From NCBI GenBank assembly GCA_963969365.1, contig OZ017757.1, positions 1,860,001 to 1,924,000 of the forward strand: a DNA stretch of 64,000 nucleotides. Direction: 5' to 3'. Below the pieces are notes generated by a model, which saw only the letters and a program-made list of their open reading frames with translations, searched no databases and had not been told where the DNA came from. The translations under genes and the position numbers were made by a program. The DNA comes from Asterochloris sp. CNOR1 (lineage: Eukaryota; Chlorophyta; Trebouxiophyceae; Trebouxiales; Trebouxiaceae). Shown here piece after piece: positions 1-11,640 of this stretch (position 1 is its first letter; the number at the start of each line of letters is the position of its first letter).

Positions 1-41
1 CACCCATGTATTCTCCACCTGCCTGCCCTGCCTGTCTGCAG

Positions 42-1743
42 ATTGCTGGGCACGTCATCTCAGAAGATGGAAAAAAGAAGGTTACCCTCAAGGGCAAGTG
101 GAACAGCTTCCTCGACATGACCCGCTGCGACGAGGAGGGGGAGCCCCTGGCCGGGGCAGAGACTGTGCGCCTGTGGGAGGTGAGTGCCTGCTGGGGCAGC
201 TCTGCAGCTCACGCACGACTGTTAAACAGCACAGGCAGGAGGGGCAGGCCCCCAGTTGGGGCAAAAGGACCGTGCATCCTTGGGAGGTGGGTGCTTGCTT
301 GTGCAGGAGGCAAAGTGTCACCTGTGCAACCTCGAAACATGAAGCCTGCTTAGGGGGAAGTACCGCTATCGAATCACTCTCTTGTCAGCATTACCATGAC
401 GAATTCCAAAACAGTTTTCACCAGAAAACTTGTTTCTGCTTAGCGATATGAAGGTTTGCTACCTGTTGCCTGCACTGCGGTGCTGCCTCTGCATGGAAGC
501 GGGGCCCTTGATGATTGCTCACAGTTGATCATATGCTAGCTGTGTCTGCCCCTGCTTTACAGCAGTGCTTCTCATGAGGCTTCAGCTCAGTCAAGGCACC
601 TGTCAGAGGGTCACTGCCTCGGCCCTGCACAAAGAACCTGGCCAGTGCCAACCCAGATGCACAGCCAGTGCTGATTCACATCTCCTTGGCTGCAGTGCAA
701 GGCCAAGCCAGCTGACGACAAGTATGGCTTCAGTCACTTTGCCCGCATGCTCAACAGCGGGAAGGGCCTGCGGCCGCTGCCCTCAGACTCGAGGCGACGG
801 CCAGACAGGACCGCCCTGGAGGTGGGCCCTCCTGCCCTGGGGACTTAGACTGGGCCAGACCCCAATTCTGCCTGTCACCTGGCACCACAGACGGGGGCCG
901 AGTCTTAGCTGCTGGTGCAGATCGGGCTTGCTCGGCGGAGTCTGCTGTGTGCGCCCCAGCTTGTTGTGTGCTAATGAATCTGCTGTCCGTGTGCTGAGCC
1001 TACCCCGCGCTGCTGCCTGCAGCAAGGGGACCATGGGCTGGCTGGGCGCCACAAGTATGCGCTGGAGGAGGCACAGCGTGCAGAGAAGCGGGTGAGCACG
1101 CACACATCTTGCAGATGAGACTGGTCCCTGCCTGGGAGGCGCCGCCTGTGTGCAGAGGGTTTCAACATGCTGGACAGGTTGTGCTTGGACAACAACCCTG
1201 GTCCCTGAGCATGCTTGCAGGTCGCCTGCCAGGCAGTGCAGCTTTCCTCAGGGGCACACCGCCGCCCTGCCATCCCTGCTCAGCGTGCATCAAGATTGCT
1301 TAGTTCTTCGTTGGCATGGCGACATTGTTGCCCGCAGGAATGCAGGAAGAAGAACATGAAGTGGACCTGCCGCCTGCTGCGGGAAGGGCGGGGGCTACAA
1401 TGCTGTTGCTGCCTTACAGGAGCAAGGCTTCAGCCTGAAGTTGGCACAGCAATGCTGATGCAACTCAGGCAAAGTAGTTATGCCAGCGACAAGCCTCAGT
1501 AACGGTGGCTCTGCCGCCCTGCAGGAACGCGAGAAGAGGGACGAAGAGTGGGCCCCCCGCTTCTTCATGCGCACCCCTGACAAGGAGGTGTTTGCCACAG
1601 AGTACTCTGACGCAGAGTGTCCCCTGTGGGAGTTCAACGGCAAGTACCTACAGCTGGAGCGGGAGACGCCGGCCCCCGAAGGTGAAAGGGCCTTCTGTCA
1701 TTGGGGCTCAACGGGAGGCTGGTCTGCTGCACTGGGGTCTTGA
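42..1743 (+). CDS. Oxysterol-binding protein-related protein (ORP), C-terminal part; 5' end outside window
   Basis: Lipid-transfer protein of the OSBP/ORP family, expected to move sterols or phosphoinositides at membrane contact sites. Four exons join in phase 0: 42-179, 696-821, 1023-1091 and 1525 onward. The product carries the end of the ORP beta-barrel (LKGKWNSFLDM), then YGFSHFARMLNSG, the family block LPSDSRRRPDRTALE, the helix HKYALEEAQRAEKR, and finally WAPRFFMRT with WEFNGKYLQLERE, all in the order expected for plant and algal ORPs. The last exon can be read to a stop at 1741-1743. Alternatively it may splice at 1681 (GAAG/GTGAAA) to a tiny exon at 2054-2085, giving a short acidic tail. 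The N-terminal half, including the EQVSHHPP signature, lies upstream of the window. Family assignment is firm; the exact C-terminus is not. Confidence 0.9.
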
Positions 1744-2794
1744 CTGATTGCTGCGAATGGGGAAGGCTGAGGGGGTACTCACAGCAGAGCGGCCCTGGTA
1801 GCAGCAGTCTGGTGCCCGCCAGGTGTCTGCCCTGTCGCGCCTATGCATCAGCAGCTGTAGTGCCAGGGGGCGACTGTGGCTGTGCCACAATCAAGCCGTT
1901 GTGTGCAGCTGTCACAGGACATGCCAGTTGAGGTGAGTTGGGCGTGTTTCATGGGGTGGTAGTCAGTGGTTGCTTGGCTGCAGTGAGGTCCCAGCGTTGT
2001 GCTGCCCTTGGGGCAGGCTAGGAGTGTTTCATGTTTCACAGCTTGATGTGCAGCCGGGGACGAGGATGCTTGCCGACAAAGGTAAAGAAGGCGGCGTCGC
2101 AGAGGGAATCTTTGATATGCCGCTGCAGGGCTGGTGCACCTCCTAGCCCCTGATTTGGGGCAGTATAGGCCAATGCAAGCCATGAGCAGTCAGAGGGTGT
2201 CTCTTCCCTGCGCTTGGTCATTCTGTGCTTGAAGACTGTAAGAGGCTGCTCTGTTGCAGCGCTACGACAGTGCTTTGTCATGCTGGGCAATCATTCAAAC
2301 TGAGTGAATGCTGATGTGGCCGCAGACGACTGTGCCGGCACTGGATTTAATCCCTGGCAATATCCCAGCCTCCACAAGTCGGACAGCCTTTAGAGACTGG
2401 CGTGTCTCTGATGCTCTGCGCTAGTAATCAGCTCCACAAGCGGTGTGCATCTGGCTGAAACCAAGTCTTGTACAAACTCCAGTTTGTGAGCTCAGCAGAC
2501 CTTAGCAGTCTAGGCTAATGTAACAGTTCTTTTGTGCTCTGGTTTTGCAACTGTCAATACTTTCATATCACTCACACTGTGACAATCAGGCAACAAGGGT
2601 CAAAATCTGTGCCAATGCACGGAATGCCTCCCTGCAGCTGGGAAGAGCAAGAATGTAGCAACAAAACAGCAGCGAGGCCAGAGCAAGAGCTGAAAACAAG
2701 TATCCACACAATATTGTACACACTGAGACATGAATCGCACAAACAAATGTCTGCTAGAAGTTGATGAAGGCTAGTCATGGTCCAAGCTTTGCAG
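1744..2794. other. Gene-poor stretch: ORP 3' region and 3' region of the next minus-strand gene
   Basis: No exon chain with convincing protein character was found on either strand. The only candidate is a possible last ORP exon at 2054-2085. The two flanking genes converge on this stretch, so both 3' untranslated regions probably lie here. Confidence 0.4.
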
Positions 2795-3328
2795 TCACTT
2801 GTCTTGGCTGTCCTTGAGCTGCTGCCAGGCCCTGCGGTGCCACTCTTGCATCCTGGCTGCCTGGGCGATGTGCATCTCTTCAGACATGGGAGCGTTGCTG
2901 CTGGGCAGATCAGGCTTGGCGAGCCTCTGCCTCAATCTCTCTGTGTAAACATCCCAGTGATCATCTGATTCAGCTGACTGAGCCTCCGCACGCCAGGAGC
3001 TGTAGCCAGCCCTGCAGCAGCGGCACCTAACAGTGAGCCTGCGATTGCAATTGGAAGTCCCACAAGGACAAGGAGTGATCAGAGCCAATCAGGCCTATCT
3101 TGCAGTTGCTTACCAGGGGCTGGCAAAGGTGGAGTGCCTCCAGTGGTTGTAGCCCTGCCAGTTGTCCTGAGGCTGCTCTGAGACCCGGAGCTGTTGGATG
3201 CGCCGCTGCAGTTGTGGAAGCTGTGCATCAATGTCGGATGCATGCGCTGAGCAGCGCAGCTGGCTCCGCGCGAGGGGACTGGCAGTTGAGAGCCTGGCAG
3301 TTGAAAGCTTGGTTCCGGAGAGTTGCAT
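2795..3328 (-). CDS. Small unknown protein with organelle-targeting-like N-terminus
   Basis: Two exons, 3328-3114 and 3011-2795, join through a GTAAGC donor and CTGCAG acceptor to give 143 residues. A second acceptor 27 nt upstream (at 3038) is also in frame and would add nine residues. The N-terminus (MQLSGTKLSTARLSTASPLARSQ) is rich in Ser, Thr, Arg and Ala and lacks acidic residues for about 30 positions, as in a chloroplast or mitochondrial transit peptide. The rest is hydrophilic and helical, with charged stretches (WDVYTERLRQRLAKPDLP, MQEWHRRAWQQLKD) and several Trp residues. I do not recognise a family. The clean splice junction and consistent frame support a real gene; function is unknown. 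Confidence 0.62.
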
Positions 3329-3731
3329 CTTCTTTAAATGCTAAGGTTATGTGCTGGTGGTGATAGTGTCTGCACGGCTTTATATAGGGAGGTTGGCCAG
3401 CTTCCCGGAAGCAGATGGATATCGATTACTAAAAACTATCCGTATTCTGACGTGACCTAAATGGACGTTGGCCTGGCAGGCTCAACTCGAGCAATCGGCA
3501 GTCCCTGGATGCTATCTGGTGACGTGTGGAAGGCCACAAGCTAGCTCTGGCCATGCAGGATGCCTGCGGTGGGTGGCTACAACACAATATACACACCTTG
3601 AAGGAGCAGATCATGAAGATTCTCATCAGTGCAGAGTGAAAAAAGGCAACTCTCAGGACATGACCTCCATGGTCTTTGGGTCACAGGGCCCAGGGTCTAA
3701 GACGTCATCTTGGAGGCAGCCCTCCACAGGC

Positions 3732-4122
3732 TTAAGGGAGATCAAGAAATGGCTGCAGTGTGGCTGCAGTGATCGTTGGCAGAAGCGCCATGTGCACTCT
3801 GGCCAGAGTGAAAGTGAGTAGGGCTGCACACATTCCAAGCATGCGGACGGCCAGGGATGTGCCATACGGCAGAAGAGATGCTGAAAGAGGCTCAGCCATA
3901 GGCACTGCAGAGGATTTAGCTCCCAAGAGGCCCTGCTGTTCAGGAGGCAAGCAGCCTGGCCGCAACAGTGCTCAACAGTGGTGACAGGAAGGAGCGGCCA
4001 CCTGCCAAAAGGCTATGCTGCTCAGGGGCATGACTCCTATTACAGTGCAGTGTTGTTGGAGGACTCAGCAGGGACGGGAAGGAGGATTGGGGACTCTGAG
4101 AAGATAAATATTTAGATGACAT
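3732..4122 (-). CDS. Tentative small membrane protein with transit-like N-terminus
   Basis: Two exons (4122-4002 and 3904-3732) join in phase 1 to give about 97 residues. The first exon is Ser/Pro-rich without acidic residues until near its end, like a chloroplast transit peptide. The second holds one hydrophobic stretch (MLGMCAALLTFTLARV) that could span a membrane, followed by a short tail. No family is recognised. The donor (CAG/GTGGCC) is weak, so this could be chance. A transcript or an orthologue in a related alga would settle it. Confidence 0.25.
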
Positions 4123-4367
4123 GCTCAAGCCCAGCAGATGCTAGCAGTTCAGGACGTCTTAGCTTGGCAGCGCAAAGTTAAGCAGACAGGTGTCATTCAC
4201 ATGCTACAGGTTGGTAACTTCTCACAGGATACTGATTTATGAAGGAGTGAAAAACTTTTCAGCAGAGGGGTTGGTCTCGATGCACCTTGATCAAGGGGGG
4301 TAAGGGCCATAGCAGCTTCCTGCACACCTGGCAGGTGGCTCAGCTAATCGACTCCGTTGGTCAGCAT

Positions 4368-4859
4368 TTAAAAGTGCTGAGAAGTCAAGCACAGGAGGGG
4401 CTCACCAGCAGCACTTGCCCTGGGCACCTGGCAGATCCTATCGTTTGGGTCAGCGCCTGCAAGAAAAGCAGGCAGACTGAATGACACAGACAGCGCCACC
4501 TGGCAGCATAATTTCCCTCAAAGCTGCCGCGGCGGGGCAGCGCTTTCTCAGACACACTCAGCACCCAGGTGCTGGCAGAGTGGCCTGCAGCGCTCACCTG
4601 GCGCAAAGCTGCGGGGATTGCACATAGAGCACACTGGCACGCTGTTGCACAATGAGAGGGTGCCATTGGCTGCCTGCTGGCAGTTCTTGCACAGGCAGCA
4701 GGGATTCTGCACGCTGCAGGTGGCGTTGATGGCACGGCAGGGGTTGGCATTGCACTTCAGCACAGTGTTGCTGGTGGCAGCCTGTGCCAGCACACCAGAA
4801 GCTGCCAGCAGCAATGTGATGGCGCACAGCATAACATAGGCAAGGATGTGGCGTGCCAT
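4368..4859 (-). CDS. Small secreted cysteine-rich protein
   Basis: Exons 4859-4598 and 4456-4368 join with a GTGAGC donor and CTTGCAG acceptor to give 116 residues. Residues 1-25 form a typical signal peptide (hydrophobic core LCAITLLLAASGVLAQA, cleavage likely after LAQA). The mature part is short and packed with Cys (CNANPC, CSVQNPCCLCKNC, CNSVPVCSMC), suggesting a disulfide-bonded extracellular or wall protein. Potential N-glycosylation sites occur at NATC and NGTL. No named family is recognised; loosely similar Cys patterns occur in knottins and wall proteins. A further donor-like GTGAGC in the last exon leaves the extreme C-terminus uncertain. Confidence 0.68.
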
Positions 4860-5178
4860 GGTGTGGGAATGCCCTGGCTAGCTCACTGCTTGTGTGATGA
4901 GGGCAACACCTGCCAGCTGCAAGGCAGCTAGGTTGCAGCTGGATGAGAAGCTGAGCTCTGAGACTGATTTATGGCTAGCTGGCAGCTGGTGTGCTTTGTA
5001 TATCAGCTGCAGCTGCAGCTGCAGGGCCAAATAACGATGGTGGTCACCAGAGGCCAAGCTAAGGTAGTGCTCACCAGTAAGTGAGCTGCACTGCTGCAGC
5101 ACCTGCCCTGGCCGTCCCTGCCTCAGGCCCTGCAGGTCCTCTGACCTCCCACCAGGGTCCTTCGAAGCGGTCAATGCC

Positions 5179-8100
5179 TCAGCCACGGCTGGCAGTGCGC
5201 TGCATCCTGGTGTACAGCAGCTCGAGATCCTGCGGCATCGTCACCCAGATGCGCCGAGCCCCCTCCAGCCACCCCCGCTCGCTGACTGTGCGGCTGAAGG
5301 GGCGCCGCCGGCGGGACCTCACTGCTTCGCACACAGCGTCCATGGCCGCCTGCAGAAACGGCTGGGCCTCCTGGCAGGCCAGGTCTCGGTGTCTACCATG
5401 CTGTGCAGGAGGGCTTGAATTCTTGCTGCAGGGTCTTTCTTCAGCAGGCCTCACTGTTACACCCACCGCATCCATGACCACCTGCAGGGATCGCAGGAGG
5501 CTGTCTGGCAGCTCCGGCAAGCCTGAACAGGGCAGGCCTGGGTGCAGAGCTACCACCGCCGAGACATCATTGCTGAGCATGCAATTCTCAGTGACAAGAA
5601 TGCATGAGGGCCTGGCTCCTAGAAGGACGAGCGATGGGCCAGGCCCCTCATCCATCAGGGCAGACCTGCATGCTGAGCCTGCACCTGAAATGCTTGGGCT
5701 GGGCGTGGGAGTCGCTGTCCCGTGCACAACCAGGTACACAACCCCTCCCACACAGGCCTTTTTCCAGAGCAGCAGAGCACTCAGCGGCATGCATGTGGCA
5801 CGTTACAAAAGTTTTCGGCCAAAGGCGACATGGTCACCTCGTATTCTGCGCCTTCATCGCTGGCTGCGGCCACGCTGCTGTTCATGGCAGCCTCTTCCAA
5901 TGGGCTGACAGGTGAGGGCAGGCCTGAGCCCGGCTGGATGCTGGCACCGGGCAGCGCCCTTTCGCCATGAGGCAGCCTTTCTGGCAGCACAAACAGCTCA
6001 GGGCTGTGACCTGCAGGCCACAAAGTCTATCAGGCAACAGGCTGCTGCTGCAGGAGGCGGGCACACAAAAGCTGGCCTTAGGTAGTTTGCGCTGGTAAGC
6101 AAGTAAGCTGCGCTGGGGATGCCTGAGGCTTGTCTGTATTGCCAAGGCAATGCCCAGAGGGGCACAGAGCAGTCGTGCTTTTGCTCTTGGTGCTGTTTAT
6201 GCCTCAATTCCAAGGTAAATCAGGCTTGCATAGCTTGCTAGGGCAATGCCGCTGCAATGCGCAGAGCAGTCGCAATGGGCTTGTCATGCTAAGGGTGCCA
6301 CGTATGCAGGATGGTTTGAGGTGGGTCCTTTCCTGGCGTGCCCATTGCAGTGTGGATGAAGAATGCCTGCAGAGCAGATGCCACAGGCTGGGTGGCCCAG
6401 GGCTGGCAGTCCTCCTCCGGCAGGCCACTGGCCACGAAGAGGACCTCAGCAATGTGTTCCTGCAGCAGGTGGCAGCACAGCCTGTAACCCTGAGGTCCAG
6501 TCAAGGGGTGACGCGCAAGGCATGATGAGCACAAACTCAACGAGTAGGCACTGAGGCCACAGTGACTTGATGCAGCAGCACAGGACCTGCCAGCAGCCTA
6601 CGGCCCTCAGAGTGCTGCCAGCATGCGTCGCTGTGCAGCTTGGCACAGCCTTCCTGACAGTGACACTGCCGTGGTCTTCCAGACAGGAGTATATACTGCA
6701 AGTCAACTATGCCTTGTTTGCCTGTACCACACACTGATAGCACACACCGCGGTCTCAATGCCAGGGGGCGGATCCTCTGCGGCCAAGGAGACGTCAGCAA
6801 TGCCCTTGCTCAGCATCTCGCAGGTCTGTATGAACACCCAAGAACGAATGCTGTCCAGGCCATCATCAACCACCACCACCTGCAGCTGGAGCAGGGCAAC
6901 CCTCAGGCACCGCTCAGCTGTGGCATTACACGGCAGCATGCAGTACCACAGCCACCCCAGCACTGGCATCACCTTCAAACTTGAGCTGCCAGGTTAGAGA
7001 GTGTAGCTGTGGAAATGCTGAGACACATCAGTTTGGATGCGCAGGGTTGCGAGTGGAGCTGACTGTGTCCAGCGTGGCTTGGACTTCAACAGGGAGCAGC
7101 ACTGCCCACACGCATGCTCAAAGTGACACACAGATGCAGCAAGGCCCTCTTGAGAGTACAGCTTGACATGTGAGCCAACCTGGAGGTGCTGGCGTTCCCA
7201 GGGCCTCACCAATTGTCACAATGCCAGCAGGAACGCCTTGAAAAGAGCAGGACACAGTCATGCCAGGCCACCTGGAGCTGCTGCTGAGAGCCTCTGAACA
7301 TAGCATACTGCCAGCAGGAACCCCAACATGGACCATGCCAGCCTGTATGGGGATGCTGCCAAAGGCCTCACCAGGTGGCACACCGCCAGCAGGAACACCC
7401 CAAACTGGAGCGCCATGAAGTCCCACAGCCCCGCAGCGCTGACAGAGACGCCGGCGGCGTTGCCCAGTGCTGCACGCGCACGGGAGAGCAGGGGCAACGG
7501 CACCGTCTCCTGGTGCAGCAGGGCTTGAAAAGCGGCGCCGTCCCACAGGGCTGGCACCTCAAGGGCTACTGTGCGATCCTCGCCCACCTGGCAGCCGGGA
7601 GCAAGCCTTGAGACATCAGACAGCAAGGACCTGAGCAGGGCTAGAGCGGCGCCGCCAACCCCTTTTGGCACCTCTAGGTCGTCGGGTGTCGTACAGTCCT
7701 TGCCCACTTGGCAGGAGCAGGCATGGCAGCGTCAGACCGCAGGGAGAGCCGCAGCAGCTCTCCCTGAAAACATTAATGGCCGAGGGAGCCTTTGCTCCTG
7801 AAGCGCAGCTTTACCACTGGCTTTGCAGCAGCTTGGTAGCCACCTAACCCAAAAGCAAAGCAGGGTGCAAGACCAGCAAAGAGCTGGTGCAGGAGTCTGA
7901 CGACTGAACAGAGGTTGCTATGTGCCTAGAACATGTCAGGCAGACTGTCTGCAGCAGCACGCATATTCCAGGTGAGGCGCACCCTGGCACAGATGCCGAG
8001 TTGGGGTGGGCCACTCCCATGCTCCTTCAGCGGCACTTGCCACCCTGGCTGCCCCGTCCTGTCCCGCAGCCCTGCAGGCTCACCCTGCTGGTCAGCAGGT

Positions 8101-8820
8101 GACCTGCCTGAGCCAGATGGCAGCAGTCAGACATCATGCAACGCGCTTGGGCTGCCAGGCCAGGACTGGTGCTGCCTACCATGCAGTGCACACTTTTGCC
8201 TCACCAAGGGCCCTGTTGACAATGCTTGCTGCTCCACTGCCAGGACCTGTGTGCAGGGGCTGCTTGCTGAACGCTGCAGTCCCAAAGCAATGAGCAATGT
8301 ACTGGTGTCAGCAGCAAAACAACTCACAGCCAATGACGCCAATCACAAGGAAGGATTCATTGTCAGAGACAGCCTGCAAGGGAGGTCAAGGGGTCAACTG
8401 CCTGTTCTGCTGATTAGCCAAGCGTCATGCACTGGCCAACAGCAGACATACCGGCAAAATTTTGTTGTACTGAAACTGCCATTGCTCTGACAAGAGCTTG
8501 AACTCTGCCTCCTGCAGGTGTCAGGATGCAAGTGATATCACAGGTGCTTACATGCTATTCAGGTGAAGGTAGCTGACTTGCCTGCCTGGATGTAGCTGTC
8601 TGCGGCTTAGATCTGCTGCTCACCGGCAGCTGCAGTGGTGCATAGGTTGGCTTCCCCCTGGGAGGCATTGCTGCTGATTTGTTGAGACACAGCCTGCGTG
8701 AGCTCCTACTTTACTTTCTATCTGCCTTTCATGAAGCTCCGGAGCGGGTGCAGCAAGCACTAGGCCCTGCACATCGCGGGGCTGCGAAGTGTGCAGCAAA
8801 CCTCCAGACATATCAGGCAT
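5179..8820 (-). CDS. SMG9: SMG9, subunit of the SMG1 kinase complex (nonsense-mediated mRNA decay)
   Basis: SMG9 pairs with SMG8 to control the SMG1 kinase that phosphorylates UPF1. Ten exons in consistent phase give 450 residues: 8820-8710, 8511-8452, 8373-8328, 8246-8205, 8071-7961, 7706-7372, 6879-6748, 6459-6302, 6003-5838 and 5370-5179. Family landmarks in order: strand FLVIGVIG opening the G-like fold, LLAVCHL followed by VVVVDDG (compare FTVCHVVIVV in animal SMG9), the VLFVASGLPEEDCQPW block, PELFVLPE, and the C-terminal signature SRTVSERGWLEGARRIW, very close to plant SMG9. The P-loop reads GCPGSGAAS, so the Lys of GxxGxGKS is replaced by Ala. The exon-2 start and the 5' exon are the least certain. 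Start codons of this gene and of the plus-strand phosphatase lie 29 bp apart. Confidence 0.88.
5450..5500 (-). repeat. Exon echo of SMG9 last exon
   Basis: Decayed same-orientation copy of the segment at about 5318-5365 inside SMG9 exon 10, lying in the preceding intron region. Matching words on the plus strand include CCATGGCCGCCTGCAG versus CCATGACCACCTGCAG. Confidence 0.7.
7203..7331 (-). repeat. Two exon echoes of the SMG9 exon 6 donor boundary
   Basis: Copies at 7203-7240 and 7306-7331 repeat the end of exon 6 and its donor (real boundary 7366-7405). On the minus strand the shared core is GGNGTTCCTGCTGGC. The farther copy still keeps a GGTGAGGCC donor after it. Confidence 0.75.
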
Positions 8821-8849
8821 GCTATGAACTCATAATCAGCTGGTCCGGC
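8821..8849. promoter_or_regulatory. Ultra-short divergent region between SMG9 and IBR5
   Basis: Only 29 bp separate the two inferred start codons, which are read in opposite directions. Either the promoters and 5' leaders lie inside the partner's coding region or one start is downstream of that inferred here. No TATA box is visible. Confidence 0.4.
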
Positions 8850-11406
8850 ATGGTGAAGCGCAGCAGAGAGGAGCCTTGCCCCATCTGCCACCACTGGCAT
8901 GATGTGAGCCTCCTTGATTGGGCTGTGCCACGCAGATGCCTGACAATGCGCTGCGAGGGGGCAATACCTGCTCCAGCCTGCCTCCTTGCGCAGCACCCTG
9001 CCTACGGCCTTCAACCATCCTGCAGGCCCCTGCGAGGGCCACTCACCTCTGCCTATTGCCCCTGCTGTGCAGTATGAGGGAGGGGAGCCATGCTCCACAT
9101 GCGGTCACACCAAGGCTGATGTGCAGCTGGCCCCACACGATGCAGCCCAGCCCACAGAGGTGTTGCCCAAATTCCTGTACCTGGGCAGCTACGACCATGC
9201 CTCCAGATCCGAGCTGCTGAAGGTCATGGATATCACACACATCCTCAATGTGAGCCCCTGCGCCAAGAACACAGGCGCACAGTGACAGCAGCACAAATGC
9301 AGAGCAGCCTGACTGTGAAAATCTGCATGCCCAGCAGCCTGGGAGCAAGCCTCCAGGTGAAGTCTTGGCATGTGCAGGGCTGCACTGGCAGCAGCTTGGG
9401 CACAAGAGTAAGCGCAAGCACCATCATCCGGGTAGTGAGGCTCTGCATGCACAACAGCTATGCTGTCTGCAAAAAACGTTGGCTCAATAAAAAGCACTCA
9501 CGTTGCATGGCTTTCCGGTGTGAGTGCTGCACGGTGCTCACTGAGCAAGGGGGCCTTAGCTGCATGCACATGGCAGCCACTCAAGCCTCATGATGACCTC
9601 ACGCCCTGCCTGCCGGCCCGCTGCAGGTGGTGCCCAGTTGCCAAAACCTTTACAAAAACTCCTTCACCTACTTTGTACCCACCAGTGTCCCTGCAGACTT
9701 CGTGTCCTGCTTTGAGTTTCTTGGTGAGGCTGGCACTCAGACTCTGCTTTGCACCCAAAGGTTGCCTATCATACCTGCCCTCCTGTGGATCTGGTTGGCA
9801 TGCCTTCCCACTGCTCTGCTACAGCAGCTCCTTCTGAAGGACGTCAACGGATGAATGCTTTCCTGTGCTGCAGATGGGGTGAAGGCTGCCGATGCTCGAG
9901 TGCTGGTGCACTGCATGACAGGCGTCTCAAAGTGAGTGACCATGACAAGCACCACGCTGCATGACAGCTGCATGCGCATGATGTACTATTGTGATCAGCA
10001 ATAGCTGTCACTGTGCTTACCTCTCGCCATGGGCAGCCAGGGGGTGTCTGCATGGAGCTCTACAATATGTTACTGCACGTAGCAGTGCTGTTCTGGTTGC
10101 TTGGGCAATGCTGTGCACAGCGGGCGCTAAGCTCAATCGGCCCAGCACAGGGCAAAGCATCTTCTTCAGGGCAAAAACTTCTTGTGCCCCTGGTACGCTT
10201 CGCGTAGACTCTGCAGCAGCATGCATGACAGCTCTCACGGCCCCGCATGTGGTGCCTCTGCAGGTCCGCCAGCGTGGTCATCGGGTACCTGATGCACGAG
10301 CGCAGGTGGCGCCTGCAGGAGGCATTCAAGTGGGTGTGTGATAGGCGACCCACAGTGAAGCTGTCCCCTGGTGAGCTGGGTGCACCCCGCCCCTGCCTGC
10401 CTGCATGCCTGATCACTCCTGTGGCTGGCAGCTCGCAATTGCAGCCTGCCTGCCTTTGCCTGCGTGCATGCTGGGGGAGGTGAGCTTGCCGTGGGCAGCT
10501 GTGGGAGAGCTGGGCATGCTTACACGCTGCCCTACCAGGGCCTGCCGGCCTGGTACTTGCCAGGTAGCATGCGTCAGGCTGGCAAGGTGACAGGCGTGCC
10601 TCAGAAGGTGCGGAATTTTACTCACTTGGCTATGTAAAAGTGAAGCTTCAGCAGCAGCCACTCTCCCACCTGCTCTCTATAATTGTGCTGGTCCTGCAGA
10701 GGAGAGCAAGCGGTTGCAGGAGCTAGAGGTGGCTATGCTGGGCAGCTCATCCACGGGCTACCAGCAAGGCTCGGTTCAGCTGCAAGCTGGTGAGGCACTT
10801 GTGCATCCTAGTATGGTCACTGCATGGCAGATGTCTGGCTGTGCTCTGCAGCCACTGCCAGCCCTGCTGCCTTGCACCAAAGTCACATGCATCAATGAGC
10901 TGCAGACCCCTCATTTGGTCCTAGACAGCAGGCAACGCCGCTGAGGGTTAGATGCCCATGGTCTGACCCAAGGCAGCAGTCATTGCAAGCAGGCATCTGA
11001 TGCAAAGACAGTCCTTAAGGCAAAGGCTAGCCTCTGTGACTGCCTTGTTACCAGGGCCCAAGCCTTATGCCTCGATGTCATTGAGCACACGCATGTGGGC
11101 ACAAATGTCGCCACCTTGTGCAGATTGGTAGCTGTGTGTCTGTTGCTGACTGTCCCATTTGATGGCTTGTGACAGCGCGCTGCTGCTGTACCTGCAGATA
11201 CATTTGAGCGTGCAGTCAAGGTGGCTTCTTCAGCTGACAGCACGCTGCCCTCCTTTGCAGGCCCTCAGCAGGGACCCTTCTCTTGGACGGCATGGAGTGC
11301 CAGTGCCCCAGCAGTGCAGAATTCAGGGCTCCTGCCTGGCCAGAACATCAGCATACTGCAGGGTGGACAGCAGCCGTCTGGCCCTTTTGTGTTTGGTGCT
11401 CACTGA
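8850..11406 (+). CDS. IBR5: IBR5-type dual-specificity protein phosphatase
   Basis: Homologue of Arabidopsis IBR5, a phosphatase acting on MAP kinases and needed for auxin and indole-butyric-acid responses. Seven exons in phase: 8850-8903, 9073-9249, 9627-9723, 9874-9931, 10264-10370, 10700-10789 and 11261-11406, giving 242 residues (IBR5 has 257). The N-terminus has the IBR5 zinc-binding motif (EEPCPICHHWHD then CSTCGH). The phosphatase domain follows: LPKFLYLGSYDHASRSELL, SCQNLYKNSFTY, then VLVHCMTGVSKSASVVIGYLM and AFKWVCDRRPTVKLSP. The tail is Gly/Gln/Ser-rich like IBR5. The catalytic loop is HC(x5)K where active enzymes have HC(x5)R; the Lys codon is split by the exon 4/5 junction, and no alternative GT donor nearby restores Arg. 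Confidence 0.95.
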
Positions 11407-11640
11407 GGAGCACGGCCGCAGCAGACTCAGACAGCTTGAAGTAAAATCTGTACACCAGACCAAGTGTGCGTGCAGAACCTGGCCATCTGGAAGGCCTGCT
11501 GCCTTGCATGGTGTTGGCATCAACTTCATATATTGACATCGAGGGGCCCTTGACAAGACTATTGATGACACACGAATGCATGAAATGGAAGCTGAAGGCG
11601 TCATCAAGCAGAAGTCAAACTTCTCTTGCAGTGCAGCTGT

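Noticed and set aside
5003-5024. CAGCTG/CTGCAG run as a regulatory palindrome array
   Set aside because: CTGCAG and CAGCTG are among the commonest hexamers throughout this DNA, so a short run has no special meaning.
5081-5908. Long plus-strand open frame of 275 codons
   Set aside because: It lies opposite SMG9 exons, has low-complexity Ser/Arg/Cys composition and no family features. It is the shadow of a GC-rich coding strand.
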